Shown: in pieces, positions 15,201 through 27,600 of the stretch | How the letters are laid out: every line of letters begins with the position of its first letter | Numbering within the stretch: the stretch's first letter is position 1 | Assembly: GCA_963402885.1 (NCBI GenBank) | Contig: OY727098.1 | Location: forward strand, 20,384,717-20,448,716 | Length of the DNA: 64,000 nucleotides | Direction: 5' to 3' | DNA from: Antedon bifida | Lineage: Eukaryota; Echinodermata; Crinoidea; Comatulida; Antedonidae | Translations under genes and position numbers: made by a program | The notes under the pieces: model-generated | Database searches by the model: none | The model's input: only the letters and a program-made list of their open reading frames with translations | What the model was told of the DNA's origin: nothing

Positions 15201-16103
15201 GTACTTTTCATTTTAAAAGAGAAATTCATAAACTGTGGACACTTTACAAATTAAATAACGTGAGGATAATTTCAAAAACTTGTTCTAACCAACTGTAGTT
15301 TTTAAACAGAATACAATCACAAATTATTGAGTTGGTATGGTAGTCTATGATATGAGTCTATTCACCCGGATAAACTGACAATTAGCCCAAGCTCTCCTGA
15401 GGTCCTTATGAGGACTCTTCTACAATTATCAACAAATATACTGTAGTGGATTGTCAGTTTATTACCAAAAAAGAAATGACGACATGTGCATGGTTGGCAG
15501 ATTAGTCCATTATTGTAGGTGTGGTAAAATATTTTATACATTTCCAATCATACCGTACTGATCTCCTTCAGGAGAGTATGGGCTATTTTCTGTTTATCAA
15601 GGTAAGCTAATCATGGACATTATTATTAATATTAGACATTATTTTATTTTTACATACTTAGTCCTTTCAATGGAACATCTCTCTAATACTTTTTCATTTA
15701 TCTGTAAAATCTCATCGTTAGCTTGCAGTTGCCCTGTTGCAAGACTATCCGGTGTCACTGCCTTAATCCTAATATTGCCAACCAGGGGTTTATTCTTTAA
15801 GAAAGAATAATTTTGCAGGCTCCTTTCTGCTTTAAGTGATATTCCTAATTCTTGTATAGAGGGTGGAGGGTTTCTGAACACGGCAACATGTATTTCTTCT
15901 CTGTCTCTTCTTTGTGCATTCTTTGGTTCATCAACCTTATCAGGACTTCCACCTGCAGAATCAATTCCATTGAGGAAGAGCTCGAGCACACGTACACTCT
16001 GGTTAACATCATCCTGGATAGACACTGGTTCTGATTTTAGATCTTCTTGAAATTCACGCAGAAGTCTGAGACACCTTTGTGCATTTGCAGCACTGATCGG
16101 CAT
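3283..16103 (-). CDS. PDZD2: PDZ domain-containing protein 2-like (multi-PDZ scaffold), partial at its 3' end
   Basis: Eight coding exons on the minus strand join in phase: 16103-15658, 15007-14533, 12736-12600, 11594-11462, 6666-6487, 5041-4867, 4415-4342 and 3398-3283. All have GT/AG borders. They give about 578 residues and remain open at the left end. The protein starts [15 protein letters not shown], resembling the start of vertebrate PDZD2 (MPIT...). Three PDZ domains are visible. PDZ1 is near residues 70-175, split by intron 1. PDZ2 is near 308-397 with a GLGI loop and [11 protein letters not shown]3 is near 458-555 with GLGF and DEILEVNG. A Ser/Pro-rich linker with a run of six prolines lies between PDZ2 and PDZ3. 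The ATG follows a splice acceptor (TTTTGTAG at 16114-16121), so a 5' noncoding exon lies upstream. PDZD2 proteins are scaffolds that bind C-terminal tails at junctions, ER or nucleus. Human PDZD2 is far longer (about 2800 residues, six PDZ), so much of the gene may be missing here. Another IL16/PDZD2-family scaffold is the alternative. Confidence 0.78.
8560..8667 (+). mobile_element. 3' end of a LINE- or SINE-type element with an 8-bp tail repeat
   Basis: Three exact copies of CCTTGTAT lie at 8644-8667, directly after GATGAATAAAGTTT. CR1/L2-type non-LTR retrotransposons and their dependent SINEs characteristically end in short tandem repeats of this sort. The left boundary is uncertain. It lies in an intron of the PDZD2-like gene (6667-11461). 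Confidence 0.5.
9473..9639 (+). mobile_element. Short nonautonomous element with AGTCGCGT ends, copy 1
   Basis: It begins AGTCGCGTGC and ends with the hairpin AGTCGCGT-CC-ACGCGACT followed by AAAA. Just inside the right end is CCGACATAGTGAACTATTG, closely matching copies at 54728-54851 (inverted) and 61993-62202. The CCGA-type core is short and degenerate here. No ORF is present, so it would be nonautonomous. It sits in a PDZD2-like intron. Confidence 0.6.
10281..11212. repeat. Tandem duplication of a roughly 465-bp unit
   Basis: Unit 1 is 10281-10742 and unit 2 is 10743-11212. Both begin GATC(A/T)A then ACTTTTGTTTTCAGC, and both end AAGTGCTGATTATG. The copies are very similar, with small indels, for example an extra GGTGGTCAT in unit 1 and an A-rich insertion near 11136 in unit 2. 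The array lies within one intron of the PDZD2-like gene. No coding potential was seen. Confidence 0.85.
13008..13314. repeat. Diverged tandem duplication of a roughly 150-bp unit
   Basis: Units near 13008-13153 and 13162-13314 both start GAGGTGGTTT(G/A)GAT and share TTAACCTTG, CACTTTACC and AATGTTATTTATTCTT. They have diverged by substitutions and indels. The array lies in the intron between PDZD2-like exons 2 and 3. Confidence 0.75.
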
Positions 16104-17960
16104 TTTGATTCCCTACAAAACAACAGAAAATACATAACTAATTTACAAATTGAAAGTAAAAAAACGATAGAGGAATATAATGTATATATAGTAAGGAACT
16201 ACACAGGGTATAACGCAGGCACTCCAGGCTTAGCACTCCTAATGGACTCTCAAATGCTGGCCATACATGGTCCATACTATTGACCTACATTTTACTTATC
16301 TAAATTTACAATGTACGTATTAAATGACTGATGATATATTTTATTTCTTTTGTATTTTCTGGAAATTCACTACAGTAGTAGTGTATAGTACTGTTTATGT
16401 TTTGGACAGGACAAGCACCACAATGGTCATGAAATCATGCAGTAATTAACAAGGCTACTATTTACACAAGCCTATTCATTACCACACCACATTTCAAGAC
16501 AATTCAATCTGTTTGCCATTGTTATCCTTGTTTATTATTGAATAGGTGCTATTGATAAAAGCCACAATGGTTTCCTGTGCTTCAGTTTTATTGCTACTGA
16601 AATTCAGTAGACCAATGGATTTCCCAGAATGTATATGTGACATTTATGTAAAAACTAAATTTCGTGTAACATTTCTATCACTCTGAAATAAAATAAAATC
16701 CTATTTCCTCAATACATAACTGTGAAATGTGTGTAAACTTTCTATAATGTGGGAAATAATTGAATTTACTACTACACTTTACATTTTTATTTTACTGAAT
16801 GAACTGATTTTTAATTTTACAACAAAACAAACTATTTCATATAAGAAGAAATTAGATAGCACTTTACAGTAAGAAGAATATTAAGATATGAGGCTAAATA
16901 AGTATGAGAAGCTTACACTGGTCAAAGAATAGAACATATTTTTTCACTTAGTAGTGCATTGTGTTTGACATAATTATATTCTGCTTTAATATTTTTGGAC
17001 GGAAATATGGACAGGTGGTTGTCAAATCTAATACAGCCTTAGACATACAGGTGATTCAGTGTTATGATGCTCAATTCATAATGTTCACTACAAATTAATG
17101 CAACATTTTGAACTATTAGAATGTAATTTAACTTAACAGACTTAGTGTTCCTTAATGTCATTATTCCAACAGTACGTTCACACTGAGCCAAAATCCATCT
17201 GGGTTTGTTATTATTAATGTATATTCCTATCCTACATTACTGTACATACTGATTTTAATTTGTATGACAAAGTTAGACAAAATGAAAGATCTAATTGTCC
17301 CCTAAAACATGAACAATATAATATAAAGACAAATACAATTTGACATTTTGAATAAACTCTTATTTTGTAGTTTTAATAAAGTTATTCACTTTTGCCAAAT
17401 AAATTAACAAAATAATTATTTTGTTTATATACTGTAACTGTAAGAACAAATAAATAGTTTTTCACCAAAAAGGTTTTTTTTTCTAAATTTACGAGATTTA
17501 CTGTATTTATTGTGCTATTAAAAAGGCAATACAAACATTAATTGGCCAAAAGAGACAATTTAAGTTATTACTTGGGTTTTACTGACCATTGATCAGCATT
17601 GCAGACCAGTTTACTAAATTTAACACTAGAGGATATTACATGAAAAGTAAACACTATTCTATTAAAGCAGGCTGTCTGATTCTAAATAGGAACTGTGTGG
17701 GCTATTTACCAGACTATTCTCATGAGTAAAAAAGTAGACTGGGAGTTTAGATAACTTTTCAATTTAAGACCATGTAAAGACCAGACTAGAGAGACCAGAC
17801 CAGGGAAAACATTGTATTTAAAAGTGTTTATTGTTAATGTTACATTTAAAAGTGTATTACACATTTATATTGAAAGAAAAATCCTAATGTAGAAGAGCAT
17901 CGCAAAAAGGAACATGGTCCTACGAAAAGTAATGAGTGCATGGACCAACTACTGTAACTT
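16104..17960. other. 5' intron or flank of the PDZD2-like gene; no gene seen
   Basis: The coding exon's acceptor lies at 16114 on the minus strand, so this stretch is probably the first intron. It is AT-rich, with short ORFs only and no recognised repeat. Confidence 0.45.
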
Positions 17961-18273
17961 ATGCACTTGTCAATTGTATGCATGACCCACTATACGACCC
18001 CCGGGAGAGGTGCGTCATGGGTGCGTCATTTACAATTAATTACAGACGCAGGGGTGGGTCAAAAAACCTAGATGGTACGTCAAATCAATGACCAATGGTG
18101 TGTTAATGTCCGTCACTTTAACACCCAAAATATCATAAAAAACATGATCACAGTGTCTTCAAAATGGGTGCATCATGGTAATCATGGCACACATCGGACA
18201 AATGACACACATCGGACAAATGACGCACCTCTCCCGGGGGTCGTATAGTGGGTCATACAATTGACAAGTGCAT
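17961..18273. mobile_element. MITE-like element with about 55-bp terminal inverted repeats, copy 1
   Basis: The left end (17961 onward) starts ATGCACTTGTCAATTGTATG and runs on through CCACTATACGACCCCCGGG to AGAGGTGCGTCA. The right end is the reverse complement, from TGACGCACCTCTCCCGGG to ACAATTGACAAGTGCAT at 18273. The left arm carries an extra GCAT. The interior has short repeats around GACAAATGAC and CACATCGGA and no ORF. A related, more decayed copy lies at about 32970-33190. A nonautonomous DNA transposon is the simplest reading. Confidence 0.75.
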
Positions 18274-18581
18274 TACGAACACAGTTAAATCTGTACGCAA
18301 AACATTATAATCACAGTATTTTTTATACCTGGAATTATTTAAATAAAGTTTCATCATAAAGGTAGCTGTGCATGTTTCTTCTGAAGAGCTAAAAATACCT
18401 TGAATTCTTGTCTTATTATTATAATAATATTAATATAAATAAGTCTACATGTAAATTATGTTACCATTTTAAACAGATCTAATATTAATATTGGCACCAA
18501 TAAAAATTACATTACACACTTATAGATAGTAAGCTTAGTATAATTATTATCAAATGTTACTTTCTATTTCAATAGTTTTCT

Positions 18582-18830
18582 AGGCCTAGGCCTATATAAA
18601 TTAGGCATAGATAGGGCCTAGGCCTAGCTTATCAAATCAAATTCAAAACAAAAATTTCTATGGATGGTAAAAACCAGGCCAGGGCACAAATTAAGCCTAG
18701 GCCTATTAACAGGCCTAATCCTAACCCTAGCTAGGCCTAGAAGCTAGCCTACAGTAGTAGGACTAGGTAGGCATAGGCTTGTAGAAGGCCTAGCCTACCC
18801 CTACTCAAGTAAATGATTATTAATATTGGC
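18582..18830. promoter_or_regulatory. GGCCTA/TAGGCC-rich tract upstream of the PDZD2-like gene
   Basis: Dense overlapping copies of TAGGCCTA and CTAGGCCTAG. Similar tracts precede the POLR3G start (21405-21500) and lie between LYSMD3 and GON4L (34120-34330). A promoter role is inferred from position alone. Confidence 0.35.
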
Positions 18831-18930
18831 CCACCCTACGCATCCTACGCATGGCCTAAATAAGTTTAAAACTAAAAGTATTGCCATGTTTATGTACAAA
18901 CAATACAAGAAAACCCAACGTTATACTTAC

Positions 18931-19075
18931 AATACATTAGATAATTTCTTCACAAAATATTCAAAATTACAAGAAAAGACATGATCAGATCACAAATAAT
19001 TTAGGCCTACCTAGCCTAAGCAACATTCACAAACGTATTGATGTGTCAAATCTCTCGCTAAAACTGCATTTGATC
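18931..19075 (-). other. Possible 5' noncoding exon of the PDZD2-like gene
   Basis: A consensus minus-strand donor (GTAAGTAT) lies just below 18931 and could pair with the acceptor before the start codon at 16114. The upstream boundary and transcription start are not visible. This is inference only. Confidence 0.22.
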
Positions 19076-19617
19076 ACGGACCGCCGTATAACGTATATAA
19101 AAAATAGATTGTTTGCGTATATTTGCGTATATCTACCACATGGTGATAATTGTGTTGCATCGATACGCATGCGTCGGTTTTCCCATTATTCAAAATAGGT
19201 GATAAAGGCAGCCTGAAAAATGGATCGGCAATATATAATTTATATTTTAAAAATCTTTCCATAGGTTGGTATATTTAAAAAAAAAATTATATATTTTTGG
19301 CACCTTCAATTTCCACTACATAATAATAACTAGAACGACACTCCGAGAGTGCATACCTCCGCCTACTGTAAAATTCTTCTACATAAGAGGGCCGGAAAAT
19401 AAAATATTTTTATTTTTTTGTCTTATGTTAGCTGTGTTTGATTAGGCTAAGTTCACTACAACCAGGGAGGTGAAACCATGTGTATGCGAATTTGGTGTAT
19501 GGTTATGTAATCAGCCTTCAACTAACAATAGTTTCTGTTGACTAACAATAGAACAGCAACGCCAAAAACAAACGGGTGAATTTGAAAAGAAATATGTTTT
19601 TAAAAACTATTCGTATC

Positions 19618-19847
19618 AAGTGGAGTTGTGGCTTGGTGGTTATGATGCTTGACTACCACTCTAAGGGTCCTGGGTTCAAGTCCCGTCACATGTCAGGATT
19701 TTTTCTAAGGACCAAATTATTCCACTCCCAAAGACTTGTAATAAGACTTTGTTTATGTAGAGCATCTTGTGTATATGTTTGTCTTGTGAACCTCTGAGGG
19801 TCCCTAATGACCATTAAATATGGTTAAAAAAAAAAAAAAAAAAAAAT
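19618..19847 (+). mobile_element. tRNA-derived SINE with poly(A) tail
   Basis: The head has Pol III-type internal promoter elements: an A-box-like TGGCTTGGTGG near 19628 and a B-box-like GGGTTCAAGTCCCG near 19670. A tRNA-unrelated body ends GGTCCCTAATGACC, followed by an A run at about 19827-19846. The length of about 230 bp is normal for a SINE. No target-site duplication was confirmed. Confidence 0.7.
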
Positions 19848-21400
19848 GTACATTAAATCAAATTATGTTTTAAAATCACAAATTATAACCCTTGCCACTT
19901 GTACAAAGAAGTTTTTTTGGACAAGTAGTTCTCGAGAAAATGCAATTTCAGTTTAGGCCTACTTGTTACGACTTTTGAAAATTTTCTCCCTACAAGCAGG
20001 TCCGAAATAATAATAAAAATTTACCCTGGTACAGATTGCCTTCAAAATTTAATGGCCATATCAACTGTATTTCATTTTGGTAAAGATCAATGACTTTTTT
20101 GACTCCTTAACCGCGATCGACTAGCCTACTAGGGCCCGGCCCTCCTTGGGCGGATGTAAAATAGCATACAAATGCAGTCAACCTCTTGTATGTACTTGAT
20201 CTCAGCATCTCAGATAAATGCAAACCAATACCGTCCATGGAGCAAAAATATTTTTTGCTCCATTTTTTGAATAATTTTTTTCGAAAATGCCAGCATGCAT
20301 GTAGGCCTATCATTTTTATTCACTCGGACAGAAATGCTGAAACAATGATCATCGAATTGTATAATTCTGGAAGCACTCATGCGGGGTAGATTCCTCTCTC
20401 TTTCCCCACCTAGACTCAATCCTATTTCTTAAAGCATGGAGTTATAAAATTAATTTTATAACTCCATGCTTAAAGTATATCATACAGCATACGGTTTTTA
20501 AATTTCACATTGTGCTGCTGTAATGATCCATGTCTACCGTTTTCTATAATCATTAATTCTTATTAAATACAGATAAAATACGAAAACAGTGTTGTAAACA
20601 GATAGTATTTTATTTTAATCAAAATTACGTAGTCTTGAACGAATGTGTATTTATTTATTATAGAAAATATATATATGTATTTTCTCCCAATAAAACATGA
20701 ACAGATTTAAAAAAGGCCATTCGCAGTTTTAATAAAGTTAATCACTTCCATAGGAAAAAAAGACGTTTCACTTAAAAAGACAAAAATAAACGGTTTTAAA
20801 TTCAACTAAATTAAGTAGGCTTTTAATTGATTAGTACAGTACCCTGTTTTCATTTATTATTTTTGTTTGTATATTTATCATAGGCATAGTATAATCAGCA
20901 GGTTCCCCTAATAAAAACAAAATGTATAAATACTATTCAGGTATTAGTAGAACAAGTTGGGCTCTAAAACACGCTAGGACCATAATTTTTTCATTTAAAA
21001 TATCTTTTTTTCTACGTTTTTTTATTCCCCCCTCTGAAAATGGATAGGTCTGTTTCCTAATTCAAAGATTTCACCTTCTGGTAGATCATCGTCTAGTGGA
21101 CAGATGTCAGTGCAAACAGCGTAGCATAGCATAGAGAAGGTCACCATTTTAGTGAGACGTGAAGGCATGCAACAGACCATCTCGCGGTCGTCGTTGGTGG
21201 TGGTGTGCAACGTGTGTGACTCACTTCTCTCCCCGACCCGCGAAACTTGTTCTCATTCTGGTATGCTAGGCATCATAGCTTTTAGTAGGCCTATTGTAAT
21301 ATTATATGCCATACGGCTTCTGTATTTACCACTGCTACTAATAACTAGGCTACTACTAAATAGTCTCCTAGATAGTAGTTACAGTACCAGCCCTTAGCCC
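19848..21400. other. Intergenic; no gene recognised
   Basis: Contains a 40-bp perfect palindrome (20432-20471). The 21.03-21.25 kb part is relatively GC-rich and may be promoter-proximal for POLR3G. Short ORFs here match nothing I recognise. Confidence 0.45.
20432..20471. repeat. 40-bp perfect palindrome without spacer
   Basis: AAGCATGGAGTTATAAAATT is directly followed by its exact reverse complement. It could form a cruciform or hairpin. No function is visible. Confidence 0.85.
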
Positions 21401-21404
21401 ACAG

Positions 21405-21500
21405 GTTAGCTAGTGTAGCTAGACCTAGGCCTACACTTGTGACTTGTAGTACTACAGTACTTCTTACTAGCTAGCTAGGCCTAGACTAGGCCTAACGGTT
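21405..21500. promoter_or_regulatory. GGCCTA-rich tract upstream of POLR3G
   Basis: CTAGCTAGGCCTAG-type motifs cluster 140-235 bp upstream of the POLR3G start codon. The composition matches the tracts at 18582-18830 and 34120-34330. No TATA box is obvious. The promoter role is inferred. Confidence 0.35.
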
Positions 21501-21640
21501 AGAAGAAATACTATAAAATATCGATCCAATGTTTGATAGTAACTTATAGTATACTGTTGTACTAAGTGTAATTCTTAATCTTATTACTTGATAATTATTA
21601 ATACTAATATTAATAGTGGAATGCTGTGATTTTACTAAAA

Positions 21641-24600
21641 ATGGGTGGTCGTGGCCGAGGTAGAGGAAGGGGGTCAGCTTTATCATTTACTGCAGAAGTA
21701 CTGGGTCTTGGTCGTGGAGCAGATGCATTACCAACTGGTGCTCTACAGCCTCCTCCTCTTTTTCCGGTAAGTTTCAAAGGTCCGGCTGCTTAAAATAACT
21801 GGTTAAATGTTATAAATTGATTGCATGATTAGAATCAATTTTTTAAATCACACCCGGGCCATCTTGATTTTCAAATTTTAATAGATTCTTTCTCGGACAA
21901 TAACCAGTACTCATAAACTACCAACATTGGTTTGATATTCTATTTTGTGCCAGATAAACCAACAGAGCCAGTATTAAGTAAGTGCTGAACTGAGCACATT
22001 ACTTCCACACAAAAAGATCTTTATGACTGAAGTTGCAGTCATGTGGTCTGTGGAATATTGGATCAAATTTGCAATCGCATCATAGACATCTGTCTATTGG
22101 GAACACCAAGTTGATGTAGAGGGTAGATAGCAGATCGGCTCAGCTGTAGATCATTGGAGCACACTCTGGTGCTACATCTGCATCAGGCTGATTGACATTG
22201 ACAGTATTGAGATTGGTTGAAGTACATGCCCCTAGGCTGTTCTAAGGTATAGACAGGGCATCTACTGTCAATGTGCATCATGGTACGATACCAGCTCTGC
22301 AAAATGTTAGAAGCTGCAATGTGTTGCCTGAAGTTACAAGCACTACTGCACAGGTATATCCTATGTTTAAGCTACCAAAATAATGAAGATTTGGGTGGCA
22401 ATTCTCAGCATCAGTTGTGATCGGGACAGGGCGTCATTCAGACTGCAGCTAAATTATGTTCATGTGTGGCAAGACAGCATGATTGCCTCCCTGACAATTC
22501 ATGTACTAGGAAACTGTTCTATCAGAGCTATGAGCGTATATGTTCAACTGCCCAAGAGTTCTGTCTTGGAGGTGGGACCATCACAAGATTTGGTAGAAAG
22601 GAATTTTAGTTGGTTGCGGTCACAGAATTCTGTAATGAGGAGGATAAATCTCAGGCTGTCACATTCAGTTTCAAGTCACTCCTCGACCATTGATCTAGGG
22701 ATCGAAAAAGTCTTCTCTGATAAGAACTTAAGACTGGAGGTCCAGTGTACACATCTGGCCTGTGTGCACTTTAAAGAACCCAGTTCATCTTTTGAGAGTA
22801 GGGAGTTACCCTGTTGTACTGGTCCATTCAGCCCCTGTCGTTGTGGACAGACGAATGGGTGCCGTTTGGTGGCAGCACTTGACATGAAGGGACCCGGGTC
22901 ATTCCCCCACACTAATATTTACAAGTTAGGATGGGTTTGCATTGCCTGTTTTTTTGTTTTTTCGGCTAAGAAGATGGTAGACTCATGTTCATTGCGACAT
23001 GGCAATCATCTGCTTGCACCACCACCCCTTGGGAGGGCCTCCTTCAATCAGTATTTTGTGGACCTGAGCCAATGTAGACTTGTTTAAATTCTGGTGTCTA
23101 TGAGTCACAGTAAGAGAACCCACTAACCACTCTGACAGGGGCCGCCAAAAGTAGATCCCCTACATCCTGCCTGTGTATCCCAACAATACCAACACAATTT
23201 CAGAGACAGCATGCATCCCTAATTATCTATGTTTGAGAAAACTGTTGTGTTGGACTTGACGAACAGATCTTGGTTTGGCAGAAGGAGCATAAGAGCTACC
23301 ATAATTCTAATATATTGATGAGGCATGCATCTCTGTGATGTCCAGATACAAAATAAATGCATTGATGGCCTCAGCGCCCAGTCAACTCCAGAGGCATTGT
23401 TTATATACTGATGTTCAGAATTGATCTTTAGTAAATTTGTCTACAACTTAAGATGTATTATGAATGAACACATTAGTTTAAACCACTTTTAAAGTGAGTC
23501 TGAACCAACAGATAGTGCACCCATTTTCCGAATCAGCAAAACGAAACTGGTTTAAAAAATCACATGTTCCTAGCCAGTTGTACAGAAATGTATGCTGTTG
23601 GAGCAGTAAGTATTTTCCACTGCCTTTAGTGTATTTACTACCCACTGATCAGAGAGAGAGTCACAACAGGACTATCACACAGGTTTATGTTCCAAGGTGA
23701 CTGATTTTGAGTCAGGTGCGTTCTGTTATACATCCGTAATGAGTATGTTATTTCAGACTGTTTATTGTCCCTTGACTGACAATGACATGTGCCACGATCA
23801 GCCAATTGTCTAGGAAATAAATAGTGTATGTTTACATGCTGTGTTGGTAAAAGAATTCTGTCAGCATTCACAATACTAAAACTTTCATGGAGCCATTGAT
23901 AAACAGAATGGCAGAGTGATAAATTTATACAGGAGACTGAATTTGAGAAAACTGTTGCAATTGATGTGTAGACGATGGCGGTTTGGTAGTTTAAAGAGCA
24001 TCAAATATATATGAAGGCATGCATATCTCTAGGATGTGATATGATACTGTATATACCAAATGCATTGGTGGCCTCAACTGCCCAGCCTAATGTTCATAGC
24101 CAGTTGTACTGTATACTGCTGAAGTGTTAACAGAATGGCAGGGTTAATTCTTCACTTATGTAAATGGGAACATGAGAACAAGGTATGCAGTGCCATGCAC
24201 CAAGACTAAATCTGATGTGGCTGCCCAGTTTCCTTGTCTTGACCCCAAAGGATGGATGTGGAACTTGCATGGATGATTGACTGCTCACTTACCTTTTTGA
24301 AGTCAAGTCGAGTGGTCCAGTGGTTAAAGGCAGGGCATCTGCAAACTATAGCAAGTCATGCCTTGACTACTGTTCTGGTGGCCTGGTAGAACAAGTCTTC
24401 TCAGATAAGGACTTAAAACTAGAGGTATGGTGTACATATCTGGCTTGTGTGTACTCTAAAGACCCTGTTATCTTTTGGAAGAGTAAGGTTACCCTGGTGT
24501 AATGGTCCATTCAGCCCCTGTCGTAGACAGACAAACAGGCGCCATTTGATGGCAGCACTCAACATGAAGGCACCCTTAGGAGAGAAGAAAGTTATTGTAT

Positions 24601-27600
24601 GTCCTCGCAATTCAGCTCAGTTAGGTTGCAAGCAATGTGTTAATGTTATTTCCCCACATTTACAAGTTAGGATGAGCTGACATTACCTGTTTTTGTGTTT
24701 GTCTAAAAGAAGATGGTAGACTCATGTTCTGTGCCACATGGTATACATCTGCTTGCACCACCACTTGGGAGGGCCTCCTTCAATCAGTGTTTTGTGGACC
24801 TGAGCCAATGTAGACTTGTTTCAATTCCATGTGGTACCTATGGAGCATAGTTAAGAGAACCCACTGGCCACTGACAGGGTCCCCAAGCTTAGAAAACATC
24901 TTAGACATTCCTATTGTGTATCCTAGCACTACCAGCAACATTGTGGAGACAGCATTCCTCCCTAATTATCTATGAAAACGTTTTTGTTGGAATTGATGAG
25001 CAGATGATTTTGATGTTTGAATTGATCTTTAAATGGGTCTGCCATCAAGCCATCACTTGAGATGTGTTTGAACTAATTTTTCCAAGTTGGAAAACACCAA
25101 CATATAGTGATCCCATTTCCGCAAAACGAAACTAGTTTGGAAACCTAAAGTTCATCGATAGCCAGTTCTAGGGAATGTTGTTGAATAGTGTTTTCCACTG
25201 CCTTCAGAGTACAGTATTTGTTATCCACTCATGTAAGAGGACCGTCACTAAGGTTTACTAGTGTTCCGAGGTTTTATAGCAGTCATAAATTCCGTTGTGA
25301 GTAGAATATATTTCATGCTGCTATTTGTTCCTTGACTGATGTACCACAATCAAAGAATTTTATTTAGCATTCACAATATGCATGTAAAATATTCATGGAG
25401 CTATTGAATGAATGACAGAGCATTGAATTAGTACAGGAGACTGAATTTGGAAAAATACTTATTTCTAAATATCTGGATATGTGTCCTCCCTCCTCACCTT
25501 GATGGTTTCTATATCCAGACGACTACTGACGACACATCAACTAGGTTGGTCGTTGGTCCTTGATCCCTGTTAATACTGGATCAATTGGGATTGGTCATGA
25601 GTTCACTTTACGTAGCAGCATGTTACAGAATTGGGCAACGGATGTACCACTGAATCAGTCCTATTATGTCTGCATGTCTTCTCCCGATTCTATGTGCAAG
25701 CTCCTGATTGGAGAGTGTGTCAGTCACTCTCGTAGCCCCTGGCAATAGATGTACCCTCAAAGATTGATGTCTGAGGTAGGTGAATATCGTATGGTATAGG
25801 GAAGGACCAACATGAGATATTTATTGTGGCTCATCCCTGAGCAGAGCTCACCATTGCTGCTTTTGCCTGTTCCAAAGATAGCTTATTTGAAGGTAGGTGG
25901 ATGCAGAAATATCCTCCGGTGCAGATTCCGTTAAAATTATGCTCAACGGTTGCATTCTGGGAATCGCTGTATATACTGAAGAGTGATGGTGTAATGATAA
26001 TATCGGACTAGCATATATCAGACTAGAATGTGATGGGCATGGTTTCGAGCCTATCTGTACCATACTGATTGCATCCTTAGGCAATATGCTTTACTCTTGG
26101 TGCATTGTCTTTCGATGCAAAGCCGTTGATCCCGTGTTCATATAGTGCAAGTTAAAGAACTTGGTAGATTAAGAAAAAAAGGTCCAGCCATGCCAGCAGT
26201 TCAGTTCAATCTTACCTTCACTTTAAAATAGCACTTAATTTTTTACCATCATAGCATGGACCTATTTTAGGTCCATGGTCATAGAAAAGAGCAAATCTAA
26301 AACATGACTGAGTTTATAAGCACCATTTAAGATTCTTGTTAATTTGATTTTGTGAGATAAATATTATTTTTCAGCCTTTAGAATATAAAGCACTTCCTCT
26401 TTTAACTGGTGAGGCAAGGGAGTACATGTTGGCATTGAAGCAGGAATTTCGGGCATCCTCCAGAGATTCACCATATTACATTAAACCACGAAACAAAAAG
26501 AAAGGTACTTTCACCTGATTTTCAAGCCATTACTGTCAATTGGTAATGTAAAATATTTAATTCAACTCTTACAAATGAAGAGATTTTAAATTATTTCAGA
26601 CCCATTGTTTTTGTAGCAATTTTGAATTACCAAATCAATACTTTTGTTATGTTTTACCAGATATTGACAGATACTCTGACAAATATCAAGGAAGTGGTCA
26701 AAGTGCAGACAACAGTGAATGGACGCCAGATTGGACTAGGTTTCCAAAAGAACTACAAATAAGGGTCAAGAAGTCAAGAGGTTTGTATACAAATAGTGAA
26801 TATATTCGTTGAAAAGAAATAATGAAAGCCAAGTCTTTAAGTTTGCTTCTCCAAATAAAAGGTATATATAAATATATGGTTATTTAAGTCAAGTCAAGTC
26901 AAGTATCATTTATTATCATTTGTTTTAAGAAAAAACATAGAAATTCTGTTTAATTCCAATTAGTCCAATCTGGCGTCCATTCACTGTTGTCTGCACTTAA
27001 TTTAATTTAGGTGAGAGAAAAAAAAACCTATCCCCAAATTAACAAAGTATTTGTTTCTAGTTAAAGGAAGCATAAAGCCCTCACTTAAAAAGCAGAGTGA
27101 AGATAAACAAAAAACAAAAGAGATTGAAAACAAGCTGGAGGTAATTTCTTTTGGTTTTTATTATTCTTGAGATTTTTTTTTTTTAAAGGCAATAACACTA
27201 AAATAGCTAGCTGTTTCTTAATTCATACCAGGAGGAGGGAGTCATCTTCTGGGTAGGTGCTGCACTGCTGGCTGCTCTGTGGGTCTGTGGAGGGCATAGT
27301 CCAAATTTTCTCAGTTTCCAGTTACACTTGATGCGGATAATAAATGTCTTTACCAAAGCAAAGGAAAAAACTAATTACTGCACCAAGCTTCATCCTTTAT
27401 TAGCCTGCTTGATTTCTTGTACATATTCTTAAGCAAATTAAAATGTATACATTCTCATCAATAACCACCGTTCCAAATGTTCCTTTGAAATGTTCCGTTA
27501 AATTGACCTCTTTATTTTATTTTATAAACTAGATACTTACCATAACTTAAGTTTAAAGCCTTTATACTGAGTAGTCTTCTGACTGCTCTGCTTGAGCTGC

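Noticed and set aside
19618-19700. Possible functional tRNA gene
   Set aside because: A- and B-box-like sequences are present, but they continue into a SINE body and poly(A) tail and no full cloverleaf was found.
21022-21210. Small minus-strand ORF next to the POLR3G 5' flank
   Set aside because: The frame is open and the composition less AT-rich, but there is no recognisable domain, no clear splice sites and no support beyond length.
22383-23087. 234-residue plus-strand ORF in POLR3G intron 1
   Set aside because: It reads through a duplicated SINE-like block. The diverged copy at 24.3-24.7 kb has no equivalent long frame, and no protein motif is visible.
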